DNA of 64,000 nt. Source: Gallionella sp. (GTDB taxonomy: Bacteria; Pseudomonadota; Gammaproteobacteria; Burkholderiales; Gallionellaceae). The first letter of the stretch is position 1, and every line of letters starts with the position of its first letter. Positions 17,342 to 26,048 of this stretch are shown here, one piece after another. The notes under the pieces were generated by a model that saw only the letters and a list, made by a program, of their open reading frames with translations, was not told the origin of the DNA and did not search any database. The translations under genes were made by a program, and so were the position numbers. The stretch spans positions 149,855 to 213,854 of the forward strand of contig JAQTTY010000001.1 of assembly GCA_028710525.1 (NCBI GenBank). The letters are read 5' to 3'.

Positions 17342-19120
17342 CTACTGTGCAGCAGGAATGCTATCCATCGCGACCGGTGTATGCGTCGAGAGCGACTGCG
17401 CCAGATCCACCAATCTCAGGAACTCACCGCGATAGCCGTAGCGATCAGTGCCGCGTGCTTCGTTAGCCAGTTGGGCGATGGCCGCGTAATCCATAGCGCC
17501 GGTATGCGTGCCGCCACGTAACTGCTGACCGAAGGCTGCGACTGCGGTAGCGAAGCGGAACTCGGATGAGGCCTGTGCGATGTTGCTCTTGATGTCCTGA
17601 CGATACAGCGGCCATTGTGCCAAGCGCGACACCTCGCCATCAGGTGCTTTGTAGCGTAAGCGCAGATAGGCTAACTCGTCGCTTTTGGCTACGGTTTTGT
17701 TCAGCTCCTTGGCATAGCGCAGCGCATCTACGCTGCCAGGTGCACCTTTGAGTGTCAGCTCATACAGCGCGGTGACGGTATGGCCCGCGCCGACTTCGCC
17801 TGCATCCACCTTGTCGTTGTTAAAGTCTTCGCGTTTGAGCATGCGATTCTCATAGCCGATCAAGCGATATTCACTCACCGCATCGGGGTTGAACTCAAGC
17901 TGTATCTTCACATCCTTGGCGATGGTCGCCAGCGTGGAAGTCATCTCGTTCACCAACACCTTCTGGCCCTCGTTGAGCGTGTCGATATAGCTGTAGTTGC
18001 CGTTGCCCGCATCGGCCAATTGCTCCATCAGCTGCTCGTTGTAATTGCCCGTGCCAAAGCCCAAGGTCGAGAGCGACACGCCGCCTTTGCGCTTCTCCGC
18101 CGCCATGCCTTTCAGCGCATCGAAGTTAGTGATGCCCACATTGAAGTCACCATCTGTCGCCAACATGATGCGATTGATGCCGCCCTTGATATAACCCTGT
18201 TGAGCCATGTCGTATGCCAGCGTGATACCCGCTGCGCCAGCCGTAGAGCCACCGGCAGTCAGCTCATCCAAAGCGGCCAAGATGCGCGCTTGATGATTGC
18301 CAGGTGTCGGTTCCAACACTACACGTGTACCCGAGGCATAGGTCACTAGCGACACATGGTCTTGCGCACGCAGTTGCTTCACTAACAGCGCGAGGGAAGA
18401 TTTCAGCAGTGGTAGTTTGTCGGCCGAGCCCATAGAGCCGGATACATCCACGAGGAATACCAGATTGGCTGGTGGCAAATTGGTCTTGGCGATGTCCTGA
18501 CCCTTGATGCCGATGCGCAACAGCGCGTGTTGTGGATTCCAAGGCGCTGGCGCGATCTCGGTATGCACGGCAAATGGTGCATCCCCCTTGGGCAAGGCGT
18601 AGTCGTAAGGGAAGTAGTTGATCAATTCTTCCACGCGCACCGAATCGGCGGGCGGCAAGCTTCCTGCGTGCAACATGCGGCGCACATTGGAATACGAACC
18701 GGTATCGACATCGATGCTGAATGTAGAGACCGGTGCTTCGGCGACCAGCTTGATGGGGTTCTCCGCAATCACACCGTAACGCTCACGATCTTGTTGCTGC
18801 ACATAGTTGGGCGCGGGCGCGACGGTGCTAGGGTAGATGCTCGCAGCTTTGCCAGCCTCCATCATCTTCATCGCTGGCGCGTAGTTGGCACGCGCATCTT
18901 TCAGCAGCGCGCCCTGCGCCGAGACACGGTCGCGCTTAGTTTTGATCTCATATTCGGCGGGAGGCACGCTGATCGCAGTCGGTGCGTTCACCGTTGCGAC
19001 AGGCACGTCGATGCTGGTGGGTAGATTGGTCTGCGCGCTTATCTGGCTCTGCTCGTGGTTCACACACGCACTCAGTGACAGCAAGCAAGTCAGTAGCAGG
19101 GTAGGGGAATTGGGTTTCAT
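17342..19120 (-). CDS. VWA-domain lipoprotein, YfbK-like
   Basis: The ATG at 19120 (after CGAGGATGAT) gives about 592 residues with a lipoprotein signal ending LSLSAC. The order is: a YfbK-type N-terminal domain (TFSIDVDTGSYSNVRRML), a von Willebrand A domain with the MIDAS motif DVSGS near residue 225, and a C-terminal DUF3520-like part. An in-frame upstream reading to 19177 lacks a ribosome site. VWA proteins bind ligands through a metal at the MIDAS site. It precedes the ECF sigma/anti-sigma pair by 27 bp and is probably co-transcribed. Its partner is unknown. Confidence 0.82.
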   Translation of the reverse strand: MKPNSPTLLLTCLLSLSACVNHEQSQISAQTNLPTSIDVPVATVNAPTAISVPPAEYEIKTKRDRVSAQGALLKDARANYAPAMKMMEAGKAASIYPSTVAPAPNYVQQQDRERYGVIAENPIKLVAEAPVSTFSIDVDTGSYSNVRRMLHAGSLPPADSVRVEELINYFPYDYALPKGDAPFAVHTEIAPAPWNPQHALLRIGIKGQDIAKTNLPPANLVFLVDVSGSMGSADKLPLLKSSLALLVKQLRAQDHVSLVTYASGTRVVLEPTPGNHQARILAALDELTAGGSTAGAAGITLAYDMAQQGYIKGGINRIMLATDGDFNVGITNFDALKGMAAEKRKGGVSLSTLGFGTGNYNEQLMEQLADAGNGNYSYIDTLNEGQKVLVNEMTSTLATIAKDVKIQLEFNPDAVSEYRLIGYENRMLKREDFNNDKVDAGEVGAGHTVTALYELTLKGAPGSVDALRYAKELNKTVAKSDELAYLRLRYKAPDGEVSRLAQWPLYRQDIKSNIAQASSEFRFATAVAAFGQQLRGGTHTGAMDYAAIAQLANEARGTDRYGYRGEFLRLVDLAQSLSTHTPVAMDSIPAAQ

Positions 19121-19240
19121 ATCATCCTCGCGGTTCATCGTCTGTTGATCGGCTAGCCCCGCGAATCTGCGGGACATGTCAGCTATAAACGTGGGGAAAT
19201 GTGAAACGGGGTTAAAGCAGGTGAAATATATTTTTGGCGT

Positions 19241-19504
19241 TCAGGAGCCGCCGAACAGATCGTCCAATGGGTTCTTGCTTGCAGGCGCACTGGCGCTGAC
19301 GCGTTGCCCGCTGAACTCCTCCTCGATGTTGTCGCGGTAAAAGCTCCAAGCCGCGCCGGAACTGCTTAGCCGCCGCCACAAGTCTTCGCCCACGCCTTTG
19401 TATTGCAACGTCTGGCCGTTATCGAGCTGCACCTGCAACACACGCTCACGTGCGTCATAGCCGATAGCGCGCAGCTTTCCCGAATTTATTTTTTTCATAT
19501 CCAT
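19241..19504 (-). CDS. KTSC-domain protein
   Basis: This small protein (87 residues from the ATG at 19504) matches the KTSC domain: KINSGKLRAIGYDARERVLQ, QLDNGQTLQYKGVGEDLW and FYRDNIEEEF. The domain is thought to be nucleic-acid associated (it is named for C-termini of lysyl-tRNA synthetases), but its role is unproven. A glycine/proline/serine-rich tail ends DDLFGGS. Longer readings upstream overlap the divergent promoter region and are not supported. Confidence 0.75.
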   Translation of the reverse strand: MDMKKINSGKLRAIGYDARERVLQVQLDNGQTLQYKGVGEDLWRRLSSSGAAWSFYRDNIEEEFSGQRVSASAPASKNPLDDLFGGS

Positions 19505-19685
19505 GATGATGCCCCGCGTGTAGTAGCCTGTTTTACAATTGAGAATATTTGCGCCCAAGGAAATCCCTAGTCCAAATCTAAGGAAAGTCCGATTGCGTGC
19601 GGTTTGTGATTTCCGTATAAACCCGCCCGCCACCAATATTAATTTGGCGATAGGCAATCTTCAATCGACAAGTCAGGGATCAAAA

Positions 19686-20048
19686 ATGAAATTAACTTAC
19701 GTAGGCGCGTTGCTCGTTGTAGCAACACTTTCAGGTTGTGCTTCTATTCTCAATGATAAGACTCAAGCCGTGAATGTTTCTTCCTCTACCGGTGACGCAA
19801 TCAAGGGAACCGTAAACGGCCAGCCATTCACAGCACCAGGCGTAGTGAATCTGACTCGTGAGAACAAGAACAAAGTCTTCGTGACTGAAACTGAAGGTTG
19901 CGCTAAGGAAACAGTTGCCGAGAAATCTGTAGACTCTAAATTCTTCATCAACATTCTGAGTGGCGGTTCTTTCGGTTCTACAACCGATTACTCTACAGAT
20001 AAGATGTGGCGCTATAGCGATAGCGTGGTTATCTCCTGCAAGAAGTAA
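19686..20048 (+). CDS. Small lipoprotein of unknown function
   Basis: The 120-residue protein has a lipobox (LSGC at 17-20 in MKLTYVGALLVVATLSGCAS) and a beta-rich remainder with two later cysteines that may form a disulphide (EGCAKE and the C-terminal ISCKK). An AGGGA site precedes the ATG. It resembles small outer-membrane lipoproteins of the GCAS(I/L) type but no function is known. Its stop codon overlaps the start of the DUF4105 gene (TAATG), which couples them. Confidence 0.7.
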   Translation: MKLTYVGALLVVATLSGCASILNDKTQAVNVSSSTGDAIKGTVNGQPFTAPGVVNLTRENKNKVFVTETEGCAKETVAEKSVDSKFFINILSGGSFGSTTDYSTDKMWRYSDSVVISCKK

Positions 20049-21898
20049 TGCATTTTGTAAGACGTTTCAAGAAGGGCGGCTTGATTGCCGCCTTTTTTTT
20101 GCTGTTGCCGATAAGCGGAGCAGTATTCGGCGCGCCAGATAGTGCCGAGGTGGCCGAGCGCCTAAAGCTTGCTGCCCAGTCCGCGAAGATGTACCAAGCG
20201 CCTGTTTGGTCGGGTCTGCTGCATGCCGAAAATGGACATGCAAATATCACCGATAAAGATTTTCTGCTTAGCTCGCCAGATTTTTCAGTCGAGCGCGAGA
20301 TGCAGGCAACCATAGATTTTTTGTATCAAGGAGCAAGCAAGAATGTGTGTCGCTTCCCAGCTCGTTATTATTGGTTGAAGCAACAACTGAATGCGCCCGC
20401 GCTAGCCCTAGATAGTTGTCCGGATATTGCGGAGTTCCGCAAGAAAGCCCCGTTGGACGAGATCTCGCTGGTGTTCGCCAGTGAGATGATCTCGCAGCCA
20501 TCAAGTATGCTGGGGCACGCATTCTTAAAATTCAGCGGCAAGAATGATCAAGGCCAAGTGGTGAGTCATGCCATCTCGTTCTATACGGATGCAAATACTT
20601 ACAATATCCCCAAGCTACTGTTCGATAGTCTGGTCGTAGGTAAGCAGGGTTACTTCAGTCTTTCCCCCTATGCTGAAAAGCAGCAACGCTATGTAGACGA
20701 GGAACAACGCAACGTATGGGAATACCAACTCAACTTGGACGCATTCCATAGAGAGTTGATACGCTTGCATATCCTCGAACTCAAGCAAGCCAAGCTCACC
20801 TATTATTTCCATAGTTACAATTGCGCGACGCTGATCAACTTCATCCTCTCGCTCTCCGGTAAGCCTATAGCCAATGACGTTTGGGTGACCCCGAAAGAGC
20901 TTATAAGAAATGCGGATGCAGCAGGATTGATAGCTGACACCCGCGTCACCACACCTAGTCGTTGGCTGTTTGCGGCGCTCTCGAATCAGGTCAGCACAGA
21001 AGAGCGGCGCGCAATCGTGCAACAAGTCAAACAAGGAGCGTTTGCAGATAACTCTGCTCAGGCTGGAACCGAGTACGCATTCATACGCTTGGAGTTGGCG
21101 CGCGCCTACAACCAGTATGCTTATCTTGCAGGTGAGCTGGATAAAGCACGCTGGCAGGACAACGAGCGTACATACACTCAGATCAAAGCAGCGCGTTATC
21201 CTGAGATGTCACTCGAATCCACGAGCCGTTACAACCCGCGCTATACACCCAAGGAAAGCCAGGTGTCGTTAGCCACTCAATACGACAGCAGCGGCGCATC
21301 GCTGGTGCTCGGTATGTTGCCGGTTTCGCATACGCTGAAAGATGACAATCGTAGTTATGCCAGTGAAAGTAATTTGCAGTTATTTGATGTTGCGATCAAA
21401 ACCTCGCTACGCAGCGGGAAGACGCAGCTGGATCACTTAACCATCTTCGATATGACCTCGCTCGTACCTTATGACGAAATCACCGGTGGGCTTTCTAGCC
21501 GTTTCCACATCGCCATCGAACAGCAATTGACTAATAGTCTGACATCGACTCAGGCTATGGTCCTGGGTGGCGCGGTGGGCAGGAGCAAGCGTATCTACGA
21601 TGACATCGATCTATATGTATTGGCAGGGGGCGGAGCCGGAAGTACTGGAAGAAATGGATTCCTTTACACCAATATCGAGGCCGGGCTGATCTTGCGTGAA
21701 GTCTGGGATATGAAATCACTGCTTTCTTTGAGCAGAAATAACAGCCAGATAGAAACCGGCGCGCATTACAACTCGCTGAACTTTACGCAATCTAAATTCA
21801 TTGATAGTACACACACCATACAGTTGGATTGGCGGCGCGATATGAGTACTTCCAGCCAGAAAAATATGGTGGCGATAAGGTTTAAGAAGTTATTCTAA
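20048..21898 (+). CDS. DUF4105 periplasmic/outer-membrane associated protein
   Basis: The 616-residue protein has a clear Sec signal peptide (basic MHFVRRFKKGG, a hydrophobic core and a site near FGA-PDS). The N-terminal half matches DUF4105 (Lnb-like N-terminal periplasmic domain), including SMLGHAFLKF (near 151-160) and HSYNCATLINFIL (near 255-267), where His and Cys suggest a papain/NlpC-like active site. The C-terminal 200 residues are beta-strand rich. The start overlaps the upstream stop codon. An intrinsic terminator lies in its signal-peptide codons, so expression probably depends on read-through. No catalytic function is proven for the family. Confidence 0.78.
   Translation: MHFVRRFKKGGLIAAFFLLLPISGAVFGAPDSAEVAERLKLAAQSAKMYQAPVWSGLLHAENGHANITDKDFLLSSPDFSVEREMQATIDFLYQGASKNVCRFPARYYWLKQQLNAPALALDSCPDIAEFRKKAPLDEISLVFASEMISQPSSMLGHAFLKFSGKNDQGQVVSHAISFYTDANTYNIPKLLFDSLVVGKQGYFSLSPYAEKQQRYVDEEQRNVWEYQLNLDAFHRELIRLHILELKQAKLTYYFHSYNCATLINFILSLSGKPIANDVWVTPKELIRNADAAGLIADTRVTTPSRWLFAALSNQVSTEERRAIVQQVKQGAFADNSAQAGTEYAFIRLELARAYNQYAYLAGELDKARWQDNERTYTQIKAARYPEMSLESTSRYNPRYTPKESQVSLATQYDSSGASLVLGMLPVSHTLKDDNRSYASESNLQLFDVAIKTSLRSGKTQLDHLTIFDMTSLVPYDEITGGLSSRFHIAIEQQLTNSLTSTQAMVLGGAVGRSKRIYDDIDLYVLAGGGAGSTGRNGFLYTNIEAGLILREVWDMKSLLSLSRNNSQIETGAHYNSLNFTQSKFIDSTHTIQLDWRRDMSTSSQKNMVAIRFKKLF
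20072..20100 (+). terminator. Intrinsic terminator overlapping the signal-peptide codons of the next gene
   Basis: GGCGGC at 20075-20080, loop TTGATT and GCCGCC at 20087-20092 are followed directly by eight T at 20093-20100; the stem extends by AAG/TTT pairs. This is a textbook rho-independent terminator for the lipoprotein gene, but it lies 27 bases inside the DUF4105 open reading frame. Confidence 0.75.
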
Positions 21899-22017
21899 GG
21901 TCTTGAGACTGCATGCAGGATGACCTTTAGTCGGTTTTGGCAGCAATGATTCTTCTTTAACGAATCGCTGCGCCATGCAACAATCCGTGCTGCACTCAAT
22001 AACCAATCTATCGGACT

Positions 22018-22815
22018 ATGGATAACCTGATCGAAGTCAAAGACCTGCATCACTCCTACGGTGCCCGCGAGGTGCTAAAGGGTATCAATCTCACTATTCC
22101 GCGCGGCAAGATTGTCGGCATCATGGGGGCCAGCGGTAGTGGGAAATCCACGCTGCTGAAACACTTCACCGGCCAGCTCTCGCCCTCCAAGGGCAGTGTG
22201 AAGTTCAAGGGCCAGTCGCTGAGCGGCTTGAGCAATACCGAGCTATACAAAATCCGTTTGCAGATGGGCATGATGTTTCAGGTCAGCGGCCTGTTCACCG
22301 ATATGTCGGTATACGACAACATGGCGTTTCCGCTGCGCGAGCATACGCAGATGCCGGAAGAGTTGATACGCGATTTGGTCTTGATGAAGCTACATGCGGT
22401 GGGTCTGCGCAACGCACGTGATTTGATGCCTAGTGAATTGTCCGGCGGTATGGAGCGCCGCGTGGCTTTAGCACGCGCCATTGCGACCGACCCAGAACTA
22501 ATCATCTACGACGAACCTTTCGCCGGTCTCGATCCGATCTCGCTCAATACCATCGCCAACCTCATCCGCAAGCTGAACGACGCGCTGGGCACTACTTCAG
22601 TGGTAGTGACCTATGACTTGGCCGAGTCACTCAAGATTGTCGATTACATCTACTTCCTGCACCTCGGTAGTGTCGTGGCTAAAGGCGAAGTCAAAGAGAT
22701 GCTGGATTCGCAGGACCCGTATGTGCGCCAGTTCTTGGACGCAAAGGCGGAAGGCCCGATCTCCTTCCAATACCCCAGCAAGCCCTATACTGAAGACCTT
22801 AATATGGTCGTGTAA
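22018..22815 (+). CDS. MlaF-like ABC transporter ATPase, orphan, H-loop histidine replaced by tyrosine
   Basis: The 265-residue protein is colinear with MlaF, the ATPase of the lipid-trafficking Mla system: Walker A GASGSGKST (37-45), Q-loop at MMFQVSGLF, signature LSGGM (141-145), Walker B LIIYDEP (161-167), and the MlaF-type tail VRQFLDAKAEGPISFQYP. The switch (H-loop) position reads TYD (198-200); the codon at 22612-22614 is TAT instead of the CAT/CAC normally found. No MlaE permease, MlaD, MlaC or MlaB gene follows; a terminator does. It could work with a permease elsewhere or be degenerating. Confidence 0.82.
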   Translation: MDNLIEVKDLHHSYGAREVLKGINLTIPRGKIVGIMGASGSGKSTLLKHFTGQLSPSKGSVKFKGQSLSGLSNTELYKIRLQMGMMFQVSGLFTDMSVYDNMAFPLREHTQMPEELIRDLVLMKLHAVGLRNARDLMPSELSGGMERRVALARAIATDPELIIYDEPFAGLDPISLNTIANLIRKLNDALGTTSVVVTYDLAESLKIVDYIYFLHLGSVVAKGEVKEMLDSQDPYVRQFLDAKAEGPISFQYPSKPYTEDLNMVV

Positions 22816-22834
22816 ATCGTCCTCTGTAGAAATG

Positions 22835-22866
22835 AAAAGAGCCGCGTATCTCGCGGCTCTTTTTTG
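22835..22866. terminator. Intrinsic terminator between converging genes
   Basis: A nine-base stem (AGAGCCGCG, loop TATCT, CGCGGCTCT) is followed by five T on the plus strand and preceded by AAAA, so it can serve both the MlaF-like gene and the converging cNMP-binding gene. Confidence 0.85.
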
Positions 22867-22883
22867 TGGCTAAAAAGCAGGGC

Positions 22884-23369
22884 TTAGTAGCGGCCTTGTG
22901 TCTTGTTGATGTAGTTCGACAGCTCTTTGGTCTCCTGATTCATGCGGGAGAGGTTGGAGTGAGTCACATGGAATAGCGCCTGCATCACACGGAAAGCAAC
23001 GCGTGGTTGTGCGTCCAGCAAAGCTTCGAAGTCTTTAGGGGTGAGGGTATAGACCGTAGCTGCGCCCACTGCACGTAGCGTCGCCTTGCGTGGTGTTTGC
23101 TCTACGAAGGCACGTGTTCCGGCGCATTCGCCTTCCTTCATGTTGTAGACGATGCTATCTGCGCCCATGGCATCTTTGCTGGTAACAGTCAGCTTACCTT
23201 GTGCGAGCACGAACAGCGTATTGTCGGTGGCACCTTCCTTCACCAGCAACTCGCCATCTTTGAGGTGACGCACGCCCATCTTTTCGGCCAGCAAGATCGC
23301 CTTCTCTTCGGTGAGCTGTGAACCCACGGTTGAATTTCTAACGACTTTGAAATCTGCCACTTCACTCAT
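22884..23369 (-). CDS. Cyclic-nucleotide-binding domain protein
   Basis: The 161-residue protein is a single CRP-type effector domain (residues ~35-130: LKDGELLVKEGA, LFVLAQGKLTV, MKEGECAGTRAFV, RKATLRAVGAATVYTL) with a helical C-terminus but no helix-turn-helix, so it is not itself a DNA-binding CRP. The phosphate-binding cassette lacks the usual GExA/R.A arrangement, so nucleotide binding is uncertain. The ATG at 23369 follows AGGAG. It may sense a ligand and act through a partner protein. Confidence 0.78.
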   Translation of the reverse strand: MSEVADFKVVRNSTVGSQLTEEKAILLAEKMGVRHLKDGELLVKEGATDNTLFVLAQGKLTVTSKDAMGADSIVYNMKEGECAGTRAFVEQTPRKATLRAVGAATVYTLTPKDFEALLDAQPRVAFRVMQALFHVTHSNLSRMNQETKELSNYINKTQGRY

Positions 23370-23436
23370 CACTTACTCCTCTTATTACTTTTATCTATAG
23401 GGCGGGCCCGATTCTACTGAAAAATGGCGCCGCTCG

Positions 23437-24219
23437 TCACCGCATGCACAGCGCATGTAAATCGTCGAATGCCTTCTTCAGCGCTGCAGCTTCTTCATGG
23501 TTGCTCATAAAGTACAACACTCTGATCTTGCTGGTCTCGGCGTTATCTGGACCGTCACTTTTTGGATAACCGTACTTGTCTGCCATCCACAAGTCCGCAT
23601 TTGGTGCATCCCAATACGCACTGGAAGAATGCAGCTCATATTTCCTAGCACCGTCTTCTTTTTGTTCCGATATCGATATCGCAATGTTGTTCGCATCACT
23701 ATGTTTCTCTACGAAGGATACGGGATACGACTTCAGTCCACCTCCATAAGAGGTGACTTTGCCCAACACGCTGTAAGCATCGTTGGCGATATTGCGCAGA
23801 TCGATAGTTGAGCTGACCTTGAAACTTATACGGGAAGAAAAGAGATTGCCGTGATCGACGTCGATGTTCTCTTCTACTGCCATGCGGCAACCGTCGAACT
23901 TCACCGAGCGCTCGATACGCTCAGGGATGCGCTTCTTCATATCCATATCCACCACCGGCTTGGCCAGCAGATTGGCCACCGCGCGCTGCGCATCGGCCAG
24001 CTTAGGCTCGGCAGAGAGATTCAAGGTGACCGCAGTCACAGCAGGCAAAGCCGCCGCAGCCGTAGTGACGATACCGCCTTCCAGTACGCAAGCTTCAGGG
24101 CTAAGCATCACCATAGAGCCAGCGCGCAACCTGCAGTTATTCATCTGCTCTGCAGCTGATACGGTCGCTAGTGGCGCGACAGCGATAGTGAGTAATACGA
24201 CTTGGAAGATGCTCTTCAT
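23437..24219 (-). CDS. Secreted protein of unknown function (full-length paralog)
   Basis: The ATG at 24219 gives 260 residues with a signal peptide ending VSAAEQ. Conserved points include NNCRL, EACVLEGG, KFDGCRM, KVTSYGGGL and a C-terminal cysteine, so two disulphides are likely. A second copy lies at 30808-31359, where about the last 90 residues are missing. I do not recognise the family. A TTG seven codons upstream is an alternative start without support. No operon partner is evident. Confidence 0.65.
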   Translation of the reverse strand: MKSIFQVVLLTIAVAPLATVSAAEQMNNCRLRAGSMVMLSPEACVLEGGIVTTAAAALPAVTAVTLNLSAEPKLADAQRAVANLLAKPVVDMDMKKRIPERIERSVKFDGCRMAVEENIDVDHGNLFSSRISFKVSSTIDLRNIANDAYSVLGKVTSYGGGLKSYPVSFVEKHSDANNIAISISEQKEDGARKYELHSSSAYWDAPNADLWMADKYGYPKSDGPDNAETSKIRVLYFMSNHEEAAALKKAFDDLHALCMR

Positions 24220-24355
24220 TTGGTGCTCTGCCTTATACAAATGGATAACTAAAAAATTTTTAAAAGTGGATCGTGATGCGAACGGATTATGGACGGTTCT
24301 GCGGTGCAGAGTTTATTACATCGTTCCGAATATTTTCGTTAAATTTCGGCAGCAC

Positions 24356-24691
24356 CTAAGCGGAGATCTCGTCCTGTAACTTTTCCAGTTCATCGAGTAC
24401 CCGTATGAACTTCTTGCCGAAGGGCGTCACCACATATTCGACCCTAGGCGGGACTTCGTTAAAAGCGATGCGTTCGATGATGCCAAACTCGACATTCTTG
24501 CGCAGACACTCATTGAGCACCTTAGTGGATAGACCCTCCACGTTGCGAACCATCTCGCCGGGCCGATTGATGTCATTTGCTAACAGCGTATACACCGTAA
24601 GCGACCATTTGCAGCCGTAGATAGACTCGACCATACGTGCGCTGCGCTCTGGGGCAGATTTTCTGGAAAATATTTTTTCTTTTCTATTCAT
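24356..24691 (-). CDS. HxlR family winged-helix regulator
   Basis: The 111-residue protein, starting MNRKEKIFSRKS at 24691, has the HxlR layout: GCKWSLTVYTLL, then the recognition region GLSTKVLNECLRKNVEFGII, wing and RVEYVVTPFGKKF. Typical cysteine-sensing HxlR proteins carry a Cys near the N-terminus; here one is seen in YGCKW. It diverges from an SDR oxidoreductase gene, a usual target arrangement, so it probably controls that gene and itself. The longer upstream reading runs through the shared promoter region and is rejected. Confidence 0.82.
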   Translation of the reverse strand: MNRKEKIFSRKSAPERSARMVESIYGCKWSLTVYTLLANDINRPGEMVRNVEGLSTKVLNECLRKNVEFGIIERIAFNEVPPRVEYVVTPFGKKFIRVLDELEKLQDEISA

Positions 24692-24796
24692 AAATATGTA
24701 CCGACAGGTAACTACCGTACCGAATTGTGCCTGCTTACCTGCGTGAGCCGTTCTCCCTAGACTGCGCGGCCTTACCAACAACAGTGGAGAACACAA
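24692..24796. promoter_or_regulatory. Divergent promoter region with candidate HxlR operator
   Basis: The 105 bp between the HxlR and SDR genes contain short inverted repeats: TACC-GACA-GGTA near 24699-24710 and GGTA-AC-TACC overlapping it. These could form the regulator's operator. Promoter elements were not defined further. Confidence 0.35.
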
Positions 24797-25564
24797 ATGA
24801 AACACAGCAATCAACCCGTAGCGTTAATCGTAGGCGGTTCCAGTGGCATGGGTCTCGCAACGGCTAAACAACTGCTCAAGCGTAACATAACCGCCATCAT
24901 CGTTGGCTCATCCATAGACAAGCTAGAAGCAGCCCAAGAGGTGCTATCCCCAGAAGGTAATGTCGAGACCTTACATGCGAATCTTTATTTGGAAGCGGAC
25001 GTGCAACGCGTCGTCAGGTTTACCAAAGATCATGGTCGCCACATCAAATATCTGGTCAATGCGGCGGGCTACTTTAAGCCCACGCCTTTCTTAGAACATA
25101 CTCATAAGGACTATGACACTTACCTAGACCTGAACAAGGCCACTTATTTCATTTCCCAAGCGGTGGCCAAGAACATGGCTGCAAATGGCGGCGGCGCTAT
25201 CGTGAATATCGGCTCGATGTGGGCGAAGCAGGCGATCAAGGCTACGCCTTCCTCGGCATACTCGATGGCCAAAGCCGGCTTGCATGCGCTTACGCAACAC
25301 ATGGCAATGGAATTGGCCGATAGCAACATACGTGTAAATGCAGTGTCGCCAGCCGTGGTCAAGACACCTATCTACGAGGCTTTTATCGATAAGAGCCAGA
25401 TAGATGAGGCACTCGCATCATTCAATAGCTTCCACCCGATCGGCAGGATAGGCACGCCTGAAGATGTAGCAAAGACAATCGACTTCTTGCTGAGCGAAGA
25501 TGCAAGTTGGGTGACAGGTGCAATCTGGGATGTGGATGGTGGTGTGATGGCGGGCCGAAACTAA
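24797..25564 (+). CDS. SDR family NAD(P)-dependent oxidoreductase
   Basis: The 255-residue classical short-chain dehydrogenase shows the cofactor motif GGSSGMGLA (14-22), NAAG (near 89-92), the catalytic Ser of NIGSMW, and YSMAK (Tyr/Lys near 155-159). The C-terminus [12 protein letters not shown] is typical of FabG-like members. Ser, Tyr and Lys are all present, so it should be active; the substrate is unknown. GGAG precedes the start. It is divergent from an HxlR regulator and is probably induced by the stress that regulator senses. Confidence 0.85.
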   Translation: MKHSNQPVALIVGGSSGMGLATAKQLLKRNITAIIVGSSIDKLEAAQEVLSPEGNVETLHANLYLEADVQRVVRFTKDHGRHIKYLVNAAGYFKPTPFLEHTHKDYDTYLDLNKATYFISQAVAKNMAANGGGAIVNIGSMWAKQAIKATPSSAYSMAKAGLHALTQHMAMELADSNIRVNAVSPAVVKTPIYEAFIDKSQIDEALASFNSFHPIGRIGTPEDVAKTIDFLLSEDASWVTGAIWDVDGGVMAGRN

Positions 25565-25570
25565 AAGTGT

Positions 25571-25640
25571 TTGGGCGATGGGCGTTCTGTCATCGCCCAA
25601 TGGTCATTGCCTATCGGGGGCAATGACCACAGATTTTTTT
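25571..25640 (+). terminator. Two consecutive hairpins, the second with a T-run
   Basis: The first is TTGGGCGATG/CATCGCCCAA (10 bp, 25571-25600). The second is TGGTCATTGCC/GGCAATGACCA (11 bp, 25601-25629), followed by seven T at 25634-25640. Together they end the SDR transcript; the second overlaps the 3' end of the opposing gene. Confidence 0.75.
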
Positions 25641-26048
25641 AAGTCGTACAAATAGCTCCTTCAGCGAGCCGTTCCAGAACCACACCAGACCGCACATCAA
25701 ATAAAGACTTAACGAGGCAGGTGCATTCGCTGCCCGCATATATTCCAACACCATCGGGTCTTTGATTCCCCAGTACAGCGCGTAGCAACCATCCACAGCC
25801 CACCAAGTCGTCAAGAGCATCAGCGGGAAATCTCGCCAGCGTCGCTCCACTAGGACATGCATAGACCAACCTGCACTGAGATAGGTAAAAAACGCCATGA
25901 TGAAACTGATGGGGATGTCCCAATCAGGCGTGGTGAAATAGTCCGCGCCCCAAATCAGTAGCACGATGCCGATAGCAAGGGTGCAGAGCTTCCAAGGGCG
26001 CAGTAGCTCAGTGCCAAGTAATTTCAAGTCGAGATTAGTTAATCGCAA
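25611..26048 (-). CDS. Small integral membrane protein of unknown function
   Basis: The product is about 145 residues with four hydrophobic segments (near 20-37, 46-64, 79-94 and 112-130), tryptophan and tyrosine rich. Only non-ATG starts are available at the 5' end; TTG at 26048 is assumed and overlaps the stop of the M48 gene by ten bases. The family is not recognised. It is the last gene of a minus-strand set with the YbjQ-like and M48 genes and may belong to the same operon. Confidence 0.55.
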   Translation of the reverse strand: MRLTNLDLKLLGTELLRPWKLCTLAIGIVLLIWGADYFTTPDWDIPISFIMAFFTYLSAGWSMHVLVERRWRDFPLMLLTTWWAVDGCYALYWGIKDPMVLEYMRAANAPASLSLYLMCGLVWFWNGSLKELFVRLKKICGHCPR

